A DNA stretch of 64,000 nt from Sycobia sp. Sy_11 (taxonomy: Eukaryota; Arthropoda; Insecta; Hymenoptera; Epichrysomallidae). Below the pieces are notes generated by a model. It was given only the letters and a program-made list of their open reading frames with translations. It made no database searches and was not told where the DNA came from. Position numbers and translations under genes: made by a program. Location: contig JACCIC010000049.1 of the NCBI GenBank assembly GCA_018907035.1, positions 1,230,501-1,294,500 on the forward strand, given 5' to 3'. Positions 37,531 to 52,671 of the stretch are shown in pieces (the stretch's first letter is position 1; each line of letters begins with the position of its first letter).

Positions 37531-38549
37531 TGAATTGAATGACATTTTATTTGAAATTCAAGACAGTTAGTCTCGAAGAAAGACGGAACAATTATTCGCA
37601 AAATATAAAGAATCGATCCAGAGAAAATATTAAAATACACATACGCGTACGATAATAGAGATTGCTCATTTGACCGTTCATATCTAATTCTTGGGGTCTA
37701 TCGTTCTCTCTCTTCCTCCCTTTTCCGCCCCAATAGAGCATACAATAAAGCATGCGTCATTATTATGATATATATTTTCATTTATTCGACGCCTTTTATT
37801 TCGCTAATTATTTATTTTTACTCTTTTGAATTGGCACAAAATTTTCTTACAGTTTTCGTTGCGCTGTAATAAAAAAAAGGTAAAAAAAACATTATATATA
37901 TATAGTACAGATATATAGACGCAGAGAATAAAAGAATTAAATCGATCGTTGGTTTAAATTACTTATGGACTCTGTTCAATATTAGATACAGATTCTCACG
38001 AGCTTATACGCGTATATTGCATACATATGTAAAAGCAGAGTTTACAGGGTTTATAAAACGTTCATGCGAAATGTTAATGTTAATCTTAAATCAACTTTAC
38101 ATTTTGTCAAAGAATTATGTAAAAGAAAATCGTGTAGAAAAAATTTGACGGATTTTCGATATTGAACTCTTCAATACACAGTGTGTACAGGATGTATATT
38201 AAGAAAATTCAATATGGCCGTGCGGTAACAGAGCACAATACTGAAACGACTGATTACGATACTCTAGATCTTTTATTGATTCTAAATAATAATGGATTTA
38301 CACGTAGGCACAAAGCATCCTTGATAAAGATTTGGGATTGAAGCGGATGGGACAAAAAAACCGCATTGAAACGGATCGAAACGTCTTTTGAACCGAATAT
38401 CAGTTATCTAGTTTCTGGTTGAAAGTTGCCGAAATCCGACATCGTTGATCGGGATACGCGTTTTAATCTACTAGAATTCAAAACTTTAACCAGAGCCGTT
38501 CAAATCTGCACCGATGCGACGTCAGATCTGATTGAATTTCGAACGTTTC

Positions 38550-38562
38550 GGGGGGGGGGGGG
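38550..38562. repeat. poly(G) run
   Basis: Thirteen consecutive G in otherwise AT-rich DNA. Similar G or C runs occur near 9.40, 37.18, 40.59, 57.46 and 58.53 kb. Confidence 0.9.
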
Positions 38563-38896
38563 CGCGATCCGTTTTACTATGCATCGATTCGATTAAAGTC
38601 GTATGTCAGTTAGCCATTTATAAACGAATTAAATGCGATTTTTTTTCTTCGAGAATGGATATTCAACGGAGTCACAAGAAATTATTGAATTTCTAATCAC
38701 TCTTTTTTATTTAACCTTTCTCTCCTCGTTTCTTACAGTCTCAAGTTATCTTTGTCATATTGAATTTTGTTAATAGAAGAGCGTACAAGAAGTAGCTATC
38801 GAATATTTTGAAACGTCAAACGTTTTACTATTCTACGTTTTCTTCAGTGTTTAGATGGAAGGTAGGTATGCAAAAGACACGCGAATGCTTTGTATG

Positions 38897-38899
<3 letters not shown>

Positions 38900-38959
<60 letters not shown>

Positions 38960-39423
38960 GGGAGGCATGTTTGTTACGTTTTACGCGTTTGAGTTCCGTT
39001 TCGCTTTTTATCCGTTATTCCGTATATTTTCCTTACGCTCTAAACTGATATACCATGGCGGATGTACACGCGGAGCCCGAAACAAAGTATTTATAAATTT
39101 CATATGCGCACATATGTATATGCATACCGATCAAGATGGTACGTGCAAATTATACTTTGCAAAAAATTTTCCTCGTTATTCTTGATATATCATAGCGTAT
39201 GTACAATCTATATTTGTTCATTTTTCCGGGACGATACACCAGGACAGAGAATGATATATATCATACATAGAATATCTATGATACAGTGCGTATTATATAA
39301 TATATATTTGAAGTATGTGTATGTATAGTTAATACTTTTCGCAGTACACTATTGTGCAGAGGGACCTTATATTGAAATCTATATAGGAAAGTTCGTCGTT
39401 CTTCTGCACTTTACGATAGTATA

Positions 39424-39474
<51 letters not shown>

Positions 39475-39765
39475 TTATTTATTAATGTCGACTGTATTTT
39501 ATGCTTTCACATAGGATCGATACACGTGCTACGGTGAACTTTTTTTTTTTATTGAAATCGGATCGTCTCGACTTATATGTATGCCGTTTGAAACATTTGT
39601 GTTTTTCATGTTATATAGTGTTTCTTTTTTTTCTTTTTTATATAAATCAATGCTCGGTTTGATGTCTAAAAATACATAGAAAGAGCAAACGACTGGAAAT
39701 CGATGACAGAGGAATCGTTATAATTACACAGGATGACAAATCCACAAACTAAAATGCACGCGGCG

Positions 39766-39815
<50 letters not shown>

Positions 39816-40880
39816 GAAATCTGTTATATGCGTTTTATGTTGGGAGTTTGCTGGATGTGCGACAAACAACTCTTATCATAGCTCCAACAACGATTCATCG
39901 ATACGTACAACTAGTATCAGTCCGTAATCCCACCAATCGTAATTCCAAAACTTCAAGCTCATTAAAACGCCAAATTTCAAATTTCGATTTTTCTTTGAGT
40001 TTTGCTTTTTTGAATACCGGGAACTTATGACGTGCTAGAAGAAAATGTCGAGCGCTTGTCTTTTCGGCATTCCATTTAGTTGGCGTTTCATTCGACAAGT
40101 TGTTTTTTTCGGATTTGCGAACCTGTGTCATTATAGAATTATTGAGAAATGATTAATTTTTAGATTTTAATCTTTTATATGTGTTTTCATATCTATGCAT
40201 ATATTTTTCGCTTTGCTTTAACTGTGAGAACAATTTCTACGTAGAGCTGTCTACACGAAATATTCAGTTGTCTGTGTAACGCCGATTTTTGTTTTTATTC
40301 ATAAAAAAATTACTGACGACCTTTGAGCTATATATAAGTAGTTTGAAAAGATTAAAAAATAGTCGTTGGAATACAATATTAGCCCATCATCTGAATTGCG
40401 CGGACATCCTCGTCTCTTCCATTATTGAAAGCAAAAATCAGAATAAAATGCATCATCGATAGTATTTCGCTCACAGTACGATTTATTATATTTTGTTTCT
40501 TTTTTTTTTTTATTCGATATGTTTGATAATCTCACTATTAATTTACCAATTGATAGAATGTGTGTTTCTCAGCGGAACCGTATTGAGGGGGGGGGGTGAG
40601 TTGGTGGGTCCATGGTCACGCTCGAAAATGAAATCAGGAAAAAAATGACGAGGTGAAGGCGTGATGGTTTTTTTTTCGTCAACAGGATCGCGCCAACGAT
40701 GTAATAACGATTGTTCGAGCAAACCATAGTGGAGGTGGCTATATATAGATTACTCGATGTACAATATAGATAAGATGCGTAATTTGTCTGAGAAAAATTG
40801 CGAAACGAACGAAACGGAGGCAAAAAGCGAGAAGAAAAACATTGTAATTATTAATTAATAAATATACAAAAAAGAGGGAC

Positions 40881-40927
<47 letters not shown>

Positions 40928-41039
40928 GCAATCAACGCACCACAATCTCATTTATACGTTTTAACTAAAGCTATAGAATTGTAAAGTATTTTATATATTT
41001 CGCACGTACATATTTAATATATAACGTGAATTATAATTA

Positions 41040-41096
<57 letters not shown>

Positions 41097-41148
41097 AATC
41101 AAAAATTCCATTTAATATTAATGCACGTTCAATTGTTCTAGCTCGTGC

Positions 41149-41208
<60 letters not shown>
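38900..41208. repeat. cluster of six (TA)n arrays
   Basis: Arrays at about 38900-38956, 39429-39470, 39769-39811, 40882-40925, 41045-41092 and 41153-41208, each 42-58 bp, with unrelated sequence between them. Confidence 0.9.
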
Positions 41209-41212
<4 letters not shown>

Positions 41213-41539
41213 CTAAGCCCCTCTCTCCGCGTTTTCTCCTACACACAGTTCCCATTTAAAAAGTATATATAATTAAATGAAACATTTGTACTTTAGCAGT
41301 ATAGAGCAGTCGTTTTTTTTAAATACAAGTATACTGTATTATTGATATTATATCATATCATACATATACATATATACTCAATTGTTTATTTATCTATAAT
41401 ATTTATTTATATAGGTTATTTATTTAAAAAACAATTCCTGTTTTAATAGAATCGATCACGCGGTAGTTTCCCTTTTTTATTTCTTTCCCTCCTACGCTCT
41501 CCCTTTCTTCTTTTTATTATTTTTGCTGACTATGCATAT

Positions 41540-41588
41540 AATAGTAGTAGTAGTAGTAATAATATTAATAATAATAATAATAATAATT
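41540..41588. repeat. (TAG)n/(TAA)n trinucleotide array
   Basis: TAG units followed by TAA units, about 49 bp. Confidence 0.85.
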
Positions 41589-44439
41589 AGCGATCTAAAT
41601 TTGTTATCGCCTCTGTAGTATATAATATATTTCCTTTCGCTTTTAATATATATATATAATATCGCGCTACCAGTCCACAGCATATATCTAAATCTTTTTC
41701 TCGACATGTATGATGCATATAGTATTGTTCATCCAATATTTAGAGTCGATTTGAAAAGCATTGGTAGACTTAAAGCCGATAAATTTTTGCACACGCGGAA
41801 TCGATGGCGAAGTTTTATTTTTTTGCGTTTCGCCCACCCTCTCTTCGATGACGTTCCCATCTATCTCCCATGATTTCGCCCATACTTTATTGCAATATTA
41901 CATTAACTTCTCCTACGCATGGCGAGAAAGATAAGTATAGAGATTTATTATATGTGCATTTGGAGAAGAAAACAGAAAACGACTTTAATGACACAATTCC
42001 TTAATGTGGGGATGATTTTTGCGCTTTTCTTTACGTACTTTTCTCTTCAAGCTTGTCAAGCGTCGTTAGCCGCGCAGACGCGGTCTCAATGCAATTTCCC
42101 GCTCATTTTAATTAACGGAAGAAAACTTTTGTCAGAGCTTTAATAATTTCTAAATTCTGCTAACGTAACTTTTCGAAATCTATATTTACCGTCGTCCCCT
42201 CAATTTCGTCATGTTCGTTTGCAGTTCCGAGATAAGTCAATATAACAATCAATGAATTATAATATCGTAAACATTTAAAATTAAATCAACAAATTATTCA
42301 TAACGAGTTTCTAGCTTCAATAAATTTGAAGAGAATAGAAATTTATACATTTAGCTCTTGCTAATTCAGCTACATTTTAATTTAAAGCGATACGAATATA
42401 ATTTCGATAAAATATACTTATGTCTTAAATTTGAAGTATAATTTTTTCGCAAGCTATAATACGCTGTCCCGTTCTTTGAACTGTATAAAATTGTCGTTAA
42501 GAAATAAATCTCAGTTAATTCATCGCGCACTAATTTTTTTAAAATTAATTTTCACCGCTGGCTGTTCTTGAACATTGTGAAAAAAAAACTCACAAAATAA
42601 ATATACAATCGTCTAATTTCGGGAGTTCTCGATCGATCTATGCGACTTATTTGAACAACAAGACATCGAATTTTGTTCTTAATTTTTTTTTTGATCGGGT
42701 TTGTTTACGACATCATTTTTCCAAAAAGTGAAATTCTTAATCGTTTTCCCGTTTAACATCGAATTGGAAATTGTTCGCCCATTTATTTTTTCGTAAGAAC
42801 AGGTAAAAAAAGGATAAATTTTCAGTGAGAAATAGTATTCTGAGTTGCGCTTTATGGAGCAATTATTTAAAAAATGAATTGTTTGATTAATAGAACTTTT
42901 TTTTATGCCTTTTCGTCTTTTGAAGTTGAAGTACGTAGAATGTAATTAATTCGCAATAATTGAGAACATTACTCAATAAAGCAAATATTTATGAGGCTAA
43001 ATAATTTTATCCTTTTCGAATTCATTCAAGGCTATTTTTAGGAGTTTTGAGAGTAATTTCGACCCGTATACCGAGGTCAAAAGAGAATTAATATTTTAAA
43101 TAGCCACTCTTTATAGATTAGATTTAAGTCACTTTATTTTCGTAAATTTTGTCTTTTAAATATTAAATCACATTTCCGATCGTAAGTTTTACTTTTTGGA
43201 AGAAACTATTTTGAAACACGGAGTTTTCTTTTTATTTTAATTTAATCCAGCATACATCGATAGAGAATTGTCCCAAGTAGTCGACTATATATATATATAT
43301 TTATACTTTTCTATAATTTTGTCAGACCGTTTCTATTGGTTTCTATGAGATTATAATGCGTCAAAGATCGGCGCAGAATCGATCTTGTATTATGAAACGT
43401 TCTTTTTTCCCCCTAAATTTTCGCGCAGCCTAATAACAATATAGAGTACAGCACACTTGGTCGGTCACGACGAATTAAAATTTCAAACAACATTTCAACG
43501 AAATCCACGTAACAACTCGGTGCTTAATTCCTTTTCGCTTCCTTCCTTTTTTTCCCCCAATACGAATTACGCATAGATATATGTATGCTCGTAACACTTC
43601 GTTATAATCGTCAATTCCACGCGCGCGTGAACTTCCGTCGATTCTCCCCCTCCCCCCGTCTCCTCACCGCCGTGCTCGCGAAGAGTGAAGCTTAAAAGAT
43701 TCGTCCCCCCCCTCCACCCCAATCCTTTATCAATATCGTCTCTCTATGTGTAACGGCGATAAATTCATTTACTACGCAATAATGTATAAATCTGTACCGC
43801 AGATGTACGGGTAATAATAGCACCGCGTAGGATCGGTATGATCGTGACGCGCGTTTATACGTGTGTTTGCGTCGCATGGTCATCGTATAGCGCCGATTAG
43901 AAAAGCAAAAATCATTTAGACCCACCAAATGTGTTATAATGGGAATATCAATTGTTGAACGTGGTTCTGGCCTGCGAAGACTTTTCGTGCGCTCGGAAAT
44001 TTTTAAAAGACGAACATATCGATTCCGGTTTTCTTTATGTATCATATATATATATATTCATAATGTAAAATTAGTTATATATGAAATGAAAGTCAAAACG
44101 GATGAAATGAACAAGAAAATTGTATCATATATATGTATAGATAATTAAAATTGGTGTTCTCATTATATCACTACTTTATAAATTCTATATATAATAGATG
44201 ATATTTCCGCCGGGAAACTTTTTCATGCTTTTTTGCGTAATAAGTATAACCCTATATTTATGCCCCCCAAGAAATTATACTTTTTCGCCTCCATTATAAT
44301 TTCAAAGCTTTTCGTGAAGTATATGTGTATATTTATGTATGGACTTTAAAAGCTTCCATTGTCGTTAAAAGCTACTTGTATATTTGTATATAACAGAGTG
44401 AAAAAAGAGCTAGACAAAGAAATTATGCACGTGAGCTTA

Positions 44440-44440
<1 letters not shown>

Positions 44441-44491
<51 letters not shown>

Positions 44492-44662
44492 GAAATGACA
44501 TCCCCTATAAAAAAAATGATGAAAGCGGATCAAGGAAGCAGTTCAAAGACCTATATAAGAAGATTATTTTTTCTCTTTTTTACTCTCTTATTTGTTCTTT
44601 TATTATTTTCTGAAATACGAAATTCAAGAATGTGCCACTTTTTCGGGCTCAGTAATCTATAT

Positions 44663-44711
<49 letters not shown>

Positions 44712-44799
44712 CTTTATATGGCTATAAAAGTAGCCCCTAACTAATATAAACGTTTACAATTGATTTATGATTATTTTTCTAAAATTACATTTGTTTAAT

Positions 44800-44853
<54 letters not shown>

Positions 44854-45009
44854 TATTTGGCCGTTTCGAGTTGATACGCGAGAGAAAAAACAATCACTGT
44901 GCGTACCCATTAATTCAGTGACGATGCGGGCATTTCTCGAAATATATAGAAAATTGATCGATAATCATTATATTAAACGCAAGAATAAAGCAGAAAACAA
45001 GCAATAATG

Positions 45010-45063
<54 letters not shown>

Positions 45064-45137
45064 CCACTTCGCGACTTGAGATTGCTGGCGAAGAAAATCA
45101 TCGGGACTAGAAAATTTTGAATGAATTGCACGAGCGA

Positions 45138-45188
<51 letters not shown>

Positions 45189-45354
45189 ATTTATATATAT
45201 TTATATATATAGATATACTATTTTCTACCTTATATTATAGATAATTGATCCAAGATGCGTTTTTGCGAAAAACTTCATTGCTCGCGTACTTTTTTTCTCT
45301 TTTTCGTCGTTGAACCCTCTCCCCCTCCCCTCATAACACTTTAAATTTTTTATT

Positions 45355-45398
<44 letters not shown>

Positions 45399-45875
45399 AA
45401 GGGAAATCCTACAATAATAATTGAATGCGGCTCCAATGAGAATATAACAAAGTATTGCTTCCATTGGAACGAAGGAGCGTTTTATAAGATATTTTTTTCT
45501 CGAAAGAATTCACCGTTATCATATATGTTATACATAGGTTGACTTATGCGGGGGCCAAACGTGAGAACTGCGTTTAGCTCCTTAAACTTTTTAATGACTA
45601 ATTAAAGATTTTTTTTAGAAATTATATATATATTTATATTTTATTTATTCAATATATTAGTTCAGTATGATATGTTTATTCACAACATTATGTGAGCGCT
45701 TAAGGTTGAAATGTCCCTTTTCTTTCGTCCGTCTCTCTCTCTCCTACCATTCTTTGTTTCTCTATTTCTGTTTTCTCTCTTTCTATTTAGTCGCGAAGCG
45801 TAAGCTTAAGTACGTAACTATGATCTATTCATTCGCGTAAATAATGAAGAATTGTTAAGAATTAAGTACACAACG

Positions 45876-45922
<47 letters not shown>

Positions 45923-45977
45923 TATATATGTATATATTCCCTAGGAAGATCGAAATGTAATGAATTGCGCGTATAAT

Positions 45978-46024
<47 letters not shown>

Positions 46025-46208
46025 CATACATACATACATATATGTCGAATTTGAATAATCACACCCCTTCCCTTCTCTCCTTAGCAACGAATCACATCTA
46101 CGAAGTGCAGAAAAATCACAGTTTGTTAAATGACGATTTTCATTATTAATATTTAATATAAATCATATTTTTAAGAAAAGAAAAATTTATTTAGTATTTT
46201 TGTTCTAG

Positions 46209-46259
<51 letters not shown>
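44441..46259. repeat. densest cluster of (TA)n arrays
   Basis: Nine arrays in 1.8 kb: about 44441-44488, 44667-44702, 44803-44848, 45013-45061, 45140-45184, 45359-45395, 45878-45917, 45980-46020 and 46213-46259. Confidence 0.9.
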
Positions 46260-46261
<2 letters not shown>

Positions 46262-47159
46262 AATAGACTACCATAATCGAATCATATAATGCTTTTTGCC
46301 ATTATATTTTATAGATATTAATGCGCACTTTTTCAGTCCTACGCACGATCGCCGGATTACATTATATATAACGTTTCACAAATAAATATCTGAAAATCAC
46401 AATAGCCAATTAGATCGAGAGTATTAATTTACATATAAGTATATGCCGTACCATTGAATTTTGTGCTAGTACGGATTTATACAATTACTCCATTAAACGA
46501 ATGAAATCACTCGGTAGATAACATTTTACAATTCCCCAAGAGTTCGAATGAGAACGCGACAGACTTCCCTTATCGGTTAACGCTGATCATTTGATTAAAG
46601 TGAAAAAAATCTATTACAGTAAATTTTAACATATTTTTACAAATTTTTACTATAATTTTTACCATCAAAAACACGTTTACTCCTATTGCACGATATATAT
46701 TTCAAAAAATTAATATTAATTATTCATATGATTGTAATACATTTTTGCATAGTCTGCATGGTCTGCACAGTCTAATAATTTTTTTTTTTTCTTTTTCAAA
46801 TAGCTTAAATTCATAATTAATAAAAAAATTTTATGAGAAATAAATATTATATATATAGTGGATCAGCATTTGCAGAACATTCACTAATCTACGGATAAAA
46901 ATATTGTATTTCAATAAATTGAATCGTTTTCACTTTAAATCATCAATTCTAAAATAATTAATTTATCTTTACAAATCATTTTAATCTAATCTAAGATCTA
47001 GTCAATTGTTATCTTAGTAACAAATCCAGCAAGTGATACAGGACAAAATGTACACAAATCGTTTATTTTTCATTTTAAAGTATCTTCTATTTGCAATTCG
47101 AAATTTAAAAAAAAAATTTGAAATTTATAACGCACATTGTAGTATAGAGTTTCACAAAA

Positions 47160-47170
<11 letters not shown>

Positions 47171-47219
<49 letters not shown>

Positions 47220-48419
47220 TATAAAAGCTAATCTACTAAAAATAAATAATTGGAGATAATTGGAGATTGAAATAAATAAAAAATAAAACTGGAGCGAGTT
47301 TGTTTTTTGCAGTACAAATTACGGTATTTTAATTACGAAAATATGTTAAAATTTAATAGGTTACAGTTTTCTCAGCATACTGTTAATCACCCCGCGAAGC
47401 TCGACCGATCATGTATACATGCTCGCTTGCTACAATAAGGGGGTTGACATACATGTAGTGCCAGCGAAGAAAGAATTTTTTTCTCGTTTATTCGAAAATT
47501 ACAGTCGGGCCGTCGACGATACCGAAGTCGACGCCATCTATAACAGAGACGATTCGCTTCAAAGTTTTTTTTTCTCGTTTTTTTTTTTTTTTTTTTTTGG
47601 GAAATATGTACGGGCTCGGAACGCGATTTGGACGAGGACGCGCGACGATAATAGGCCCAAAATCCAAAGTCACATGTCGTCGTCAATGTTCGTCGCATCG
47701 TAATCGGACACCTTGGCTTGACTTTTGCTTTTCTTACAAAGCGTCGGCCTGGCTTATCTGGAACCGGCAATTTAACAGGGTAACTCGAGATCCGATCGTT
47801 GAAATTGCGTCGGAAGCTACCAGAAATTTTCTTTATTTAAATAAAGGCTATTCAAATTCGAACTAATTTCTCTGGTTTATTGAGTGAAAAATCACACGAT
47901 TCTCGCATTATTGAGAAAAGAATATTTAGAATTTTGAATGATTTTAATAGATCGATCGTGCTAAAAATTGTTTTTGACGTCCTTTTTAACTAGACATGTA
48001 ATTTTTTTTGCATTTCAAGGCCTGAATAAAACTATCGCTTAACTTTGAAAAATATCAAACGTTGCCTTTCTGCTTATGCGCTCACGTGTATCAACCCCCT
48101 TTAATATATTAGTTTTCGATAGAATAATTTGCAGCGTTCTTTCATCTTTCTCTTTCTCCCCCCTCCCCCTTCTCTCTCTTTCTCTGTCATTATTATCGTT
48201 TTTCTCCTTTCCGAGGGAACTGTAAGTATATTCTAATAAACGAAACGCACTCGAGTCATATCGAATAAACTCGAAATGCACCCTGTTCGAGTGCCTGTGC
48301 GCTCGCGTAACCAAGAGCTAAGTGTCGAAGCGATAATCGGGCTCTCTCTTTACAGGTGAGCGCGTTGCACGACTGTTCTGCAAAAAGTGTATTTTCGCTT
48401 TGATATATAAATTTATTTC

Positions 48420-48456
<37 letters not shown>

Positions 48457-48619
48457 TCTCATTTTCTAAATAACACAGTTATAACCGAATCGCCAGCGAC
48501 CTCCATATACCTAAATCGATTAAAATATTGCACGTGCCTCGTGTTCCTCGTTTCACTCTTTTTCTCTTCAACCGTAAATTTTCTAATCTTCTCCCCCCCC
48601 CGACATATAATAATTATGC

Positions 48620-48669
<50 letters not shown>

Positions 48670-49369
48670 CAAATTGTCCTAATACGAAAGCGCAACTCGA
48701 ACGTGTGGACTGAATTTCACAATTCGAAGAGCGCTCGAGTTTTCGGAGCGCACCCGCGCGAGTTCTAAAGTTTGGTTCACTCGACAATTGAATTGATCGA
48801 TTGATATATGTATAATATATATGTTTTAGGTTCCTGCCCCTCCCCTCCTGCCTCGCCCCACGCTCTCCGTCGAATAAAATTTCTCGAGTGTCTCTTCGAT
48901 ATGCATTTGACTTTCATGATCACCTTCCTTAATATTATTATTTATTTAATTGCTATAATAGTTCGTCTCTCTCTCTCTCTCTCTCTCTGTGTTTCCTTCT
49001 CTCGACCTTTTCTCTCTCTCTCTCTCTCTCTAACTATTTAATATATAATAGAAATTCCGAAAGTTTTGTCGGCTCGCTAAAAAGACATTGCTGCTCGCAA
49101 TTGTATATATATAATAATAAAACCCTATACACTTTTATTTCTTCCGCGATTTCTATATTTATTCATTCGATTATATATATATACATAGTTTAAGTAATAA
49201 AAATAGAATTGCATAGATTGCGAGACTCCGTACAGTGCATGCACCTATTGAATTGAAGTGGGAGTAGAGGGAAGATGCGTAATGTTCGAAACGTTTCGTT
49301 TTTGCTTTTTTCTTTTTTTTTCAATTATGCTATTGTTATTGTTGTTATTGATTGCCGCTGATGCAATTT

Positions 49370-49423
<54 letters not shown>

Positions 49424-49626
49424 GTATATATGTGTATTTTTATGAGTGTATGAATTTCGAAGGAGGGCCCCTTACACATCAACGTTATTTAGGACGTATT
49501 TTTCTGCTCGCGCTTGCATGTCTGTACATGTGTGCGTGTATTTGTATTGCCATACTTGCGTACGTATGCAATCGTATTTGTGTAATTTTTTTTTTCTGAC
49601 GGAAGAGAATTCTATATATGTATACG

Positions 49627-49698
<72 letters not shown>

Positions 49699-50550
49699 CA
49701 AGAAATTTTACACATTGGACGCGCGTGTGGCTTGTATTTTTGTTTCTCTATTATACACAACGAGATAGAAGAGCCGAGCAAAATTTAAAAATATCTAACT
49801 AGGTCGCAAGCGATATGAAAATCAAGTTCATGTTTTTTTGCTTTGTCTTCATCAAAGTGCTATAGATTCTCGTCGTCTTCGAGCTCGCGCGGACGCTATA
49901 TCAACCTTATCTAATGCATTCGGCATAATTTTTTTGTTTTTGTTGTTTATTTTGTTTTATTTTAAGATATTATTATTTATTTTTTTTAAAGGAACATTCG
50001 AATCAGTTTAGAAAATTGCCGCGAGTTGTAGAGCTTTTTTCGCGCAGCATTGAAGGAAAACGTTCGTTTTAGTCGGAAACATATCGATTGCCGCGATATA
50101 ATAAATTAACGGTTTGCTCGAACGATTGTCTTTCAATCTACGACGGATTCCTTCTCTCTCCCATCCCCTCCCCCCTCCTTTCAGAAATTTTACCCTACTA
50201 ATTCTGTATATCGAGAGTCGTAAAAGCGCTATTGATTTAAATATTTTGAACTTCGAGAGAGATATATACACGTATATTTATATGTATATACGATTAGTTT
50301 TTACTCTCAAATCGAGTATCGTGATTGTGTAGTTGTCTCGAACGATAACAATGCCTGACTGGCTGGTGTCGCCCTTCCATGCTCGTCCTTTTTGTTTGTT
50401 GCTCTCGTTCTGGTCCTTGACTCTTCGACTGGATCCACAAACTCCGAAGTCATTGTCTCATTTATTTGCCGTTAACGCACTTTTCCCTCAATTATAGCGA
50501 GAAAAACGTGGGCCTGCTCCTCCCAAGGTAAAACGGCAAATCGATCGGAC

Positions 50551-50604
<54 letters not shown>

Positions 50605-51951
50605 CACAATGTTCGATATGTGTATTTCATAAAATTCCCATCTTTGACGTTTGTCTGGGTTTTCTTCTTCCTCCTACTCCTCCTCTTCATCTTAGTTTCT
50701 ATCTCTGTTACAATGATTATTGTTGTTTATCGTCTGTTCATAGCGACGGGCACTGTCTCACTTCCAGATGAGAGGCCGAATTCAGTCCTATTTACCTTTG
50801 CTCTGTTTCGTTTGTAGCCTTGTTTTGCGATAATCGCAAATGATTATCAATGCACTGGAAAAGCGTCATTCGACAACGATTACGTTTGCCTGCAAACAAA
50901 AGAAAATCTATTTTAACGTTTTATTTCAAAAATTTCTTTAATAAATAAATTCCGCATGTAAAGGTACGAACGTATAAATTCTCTTATCTAAATAAATTTT
51001 GACGCAAACATTTTGGCTATACGATGTTTTGCAATATTCCGTAATGGACATTTCGCCATTTCGAAGGTTACAATCCTTTGATGGCCAATAAAATCCTATA
51101 CGCCAGACCTTTTATTCGTATTTACTTTAAAGCTTAAAATAAAAACAGTATAAAAAGACTATGCGAAATAGCGTGCGAAAAAATCTTCAATAAAGACTAA
51201 AAAGCTACTTGTAGAGGTGTTCTCATTTAAAAAAAAAAAAAGAAAAAAAAAGAAAGAAAGAAAGAAAGAAAAAAAAGAACGAGCCAGCCTCGTTTTATTG
51301 GCGCCCGGACTTTGTTCAGCTCCGAGCGGGGATAAAAGAATTTACCCGGGGCAATCTCAAAGCGAAGAACGGAAAAAATAGACGCTGAAGGTAGAGGGTA
51401 GGTATGTCGCGAGAGAGCCGCTGAAAAAAAAAGCTCGAAGCAAAGGCTCGAGAGGACGAAAAACAAAACGAAGATTACAGAGGGTCGGTGCTGTTCTCGG
51501 ATTTTTCCTTAATTTCTGTTTCTTTTTTCCTGTACCGGCTGCCTTGTCAGAGATCATCAATTATTTATACAGTAATTGTCATTTCTAATGTAGTCCAAAA
51601 ATTTATTCGTACGGAACTTATTGTCGAGATCGTTATCTCCTTAATTTGGCGTCAATTCAAATTTGAAAAAAAAATGAATTTATTTTTACATTTTGGATTT
51701 GTATCAATACATGTAATTATTTACTCTTACTTTGTTTTTCATCATTAAGTCGGAATATTTTTCAAAATGAAAAAAAAAACTTTTATTAATAATGAATTTC
51801 ATCTGCGCCGAGCCTATATGAAATCGCATATACGTAAAACCATTCGGGAAATCATTTATTTCCAACAATACCCAGAGGCATCGTTTTATACGGAGCATTA
51901 ATTTCACCCATCGAAATAGCCCGATCAATATTTAAACCGTTCAGAAATACT

Positions 51952-51988
<37 letters not shown>
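47171..51988. repeat. further (TA)n, (CT)n and (TG)n arrays
   Basis: (TA)n at about 47171-47213, 48624-48668, 49373-49411, 49637-49681 (running into (TG)n), 50550-50602 and 51953-51988. (CT)n at about 48424-48452, 48967-48988 and 49012-49031. An A-rich GAAA-type repeat lies near 51230-51280. Confidence 0.88.
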
Positions 51989-52016
<28 letters not shown>

Positions 52017-52031
52017 TGTATGTATGTATGT
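51988..52031. repeat. (TATG)n tetranucleotide array
   Basis: About 11 TATG units directly joined to the (TA)n array on their left, which suggests one array grew from the other by mutation and slippage. Confidence 0.9.
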
Positions 52032-52671
52032 ACACATATATACGTATATTGAACTCAATTTCGGAATATACTGCTGAATTTATTTCACATCTATATTCAC
52101 GTACATCAACATGTTCTATTCTTCTCTTTCTACATGTAATGCTCTTAATGTGCACGGATCACGGATCCTGAAATTATTCAAAAGTAATACAGTTTATGAC
52201 GAGAACATTTGAAGTACAGCTTTTCGAAGTACATGCGTATAATTTTCTACTTTTACGATTCCCATTATTCCAGTTCACATTTGGAATGTTTCCTCGTAAA
52301 ATATTTTTCCGCATGCATTTCTATGACATTTGCTTCTCGTCATTCTGCAACGCAATTTGTCATTTATTTTTTTTTTTTTTATCAATTGCCTACTATCTTT
52401 TATACAGTTGCTTTCGTTGATCGTGGAACAAGTACCGTCGGAATGTAATCGAGGTTTTCCATAAATTATCTTGAAAAACTTAAAATTTGGTTATTATTCG
52501 CCACTTGATTATGCTTCGCAAAGTTACTTGCCGTCGTGTCTTTGAGAGGCGGGAAAAAGCACAATCAATTCGCAGAAATAAGATCGTAGGATTTTACGCC
52601 CGCATACGTACGAATACACACACGTGTGTGTATATACAAACACATAAAAACACACATATACTTGCCTCCCT

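Noticed and set aside
47387..47866. Overlapping frames on both strands, up to 127 codons
   Set aside because: The frames read through a homopolymer (Lys or Phe runs), have no recognised motif, and lack splice-linked neighbours.
49258..49802. Frames of 98-118 codons on both strands
   Set aside because: Their length comes from translated (TA)n and (TG)n repeats (Tyr-Ile, Cys-Val runs); they are not genes.
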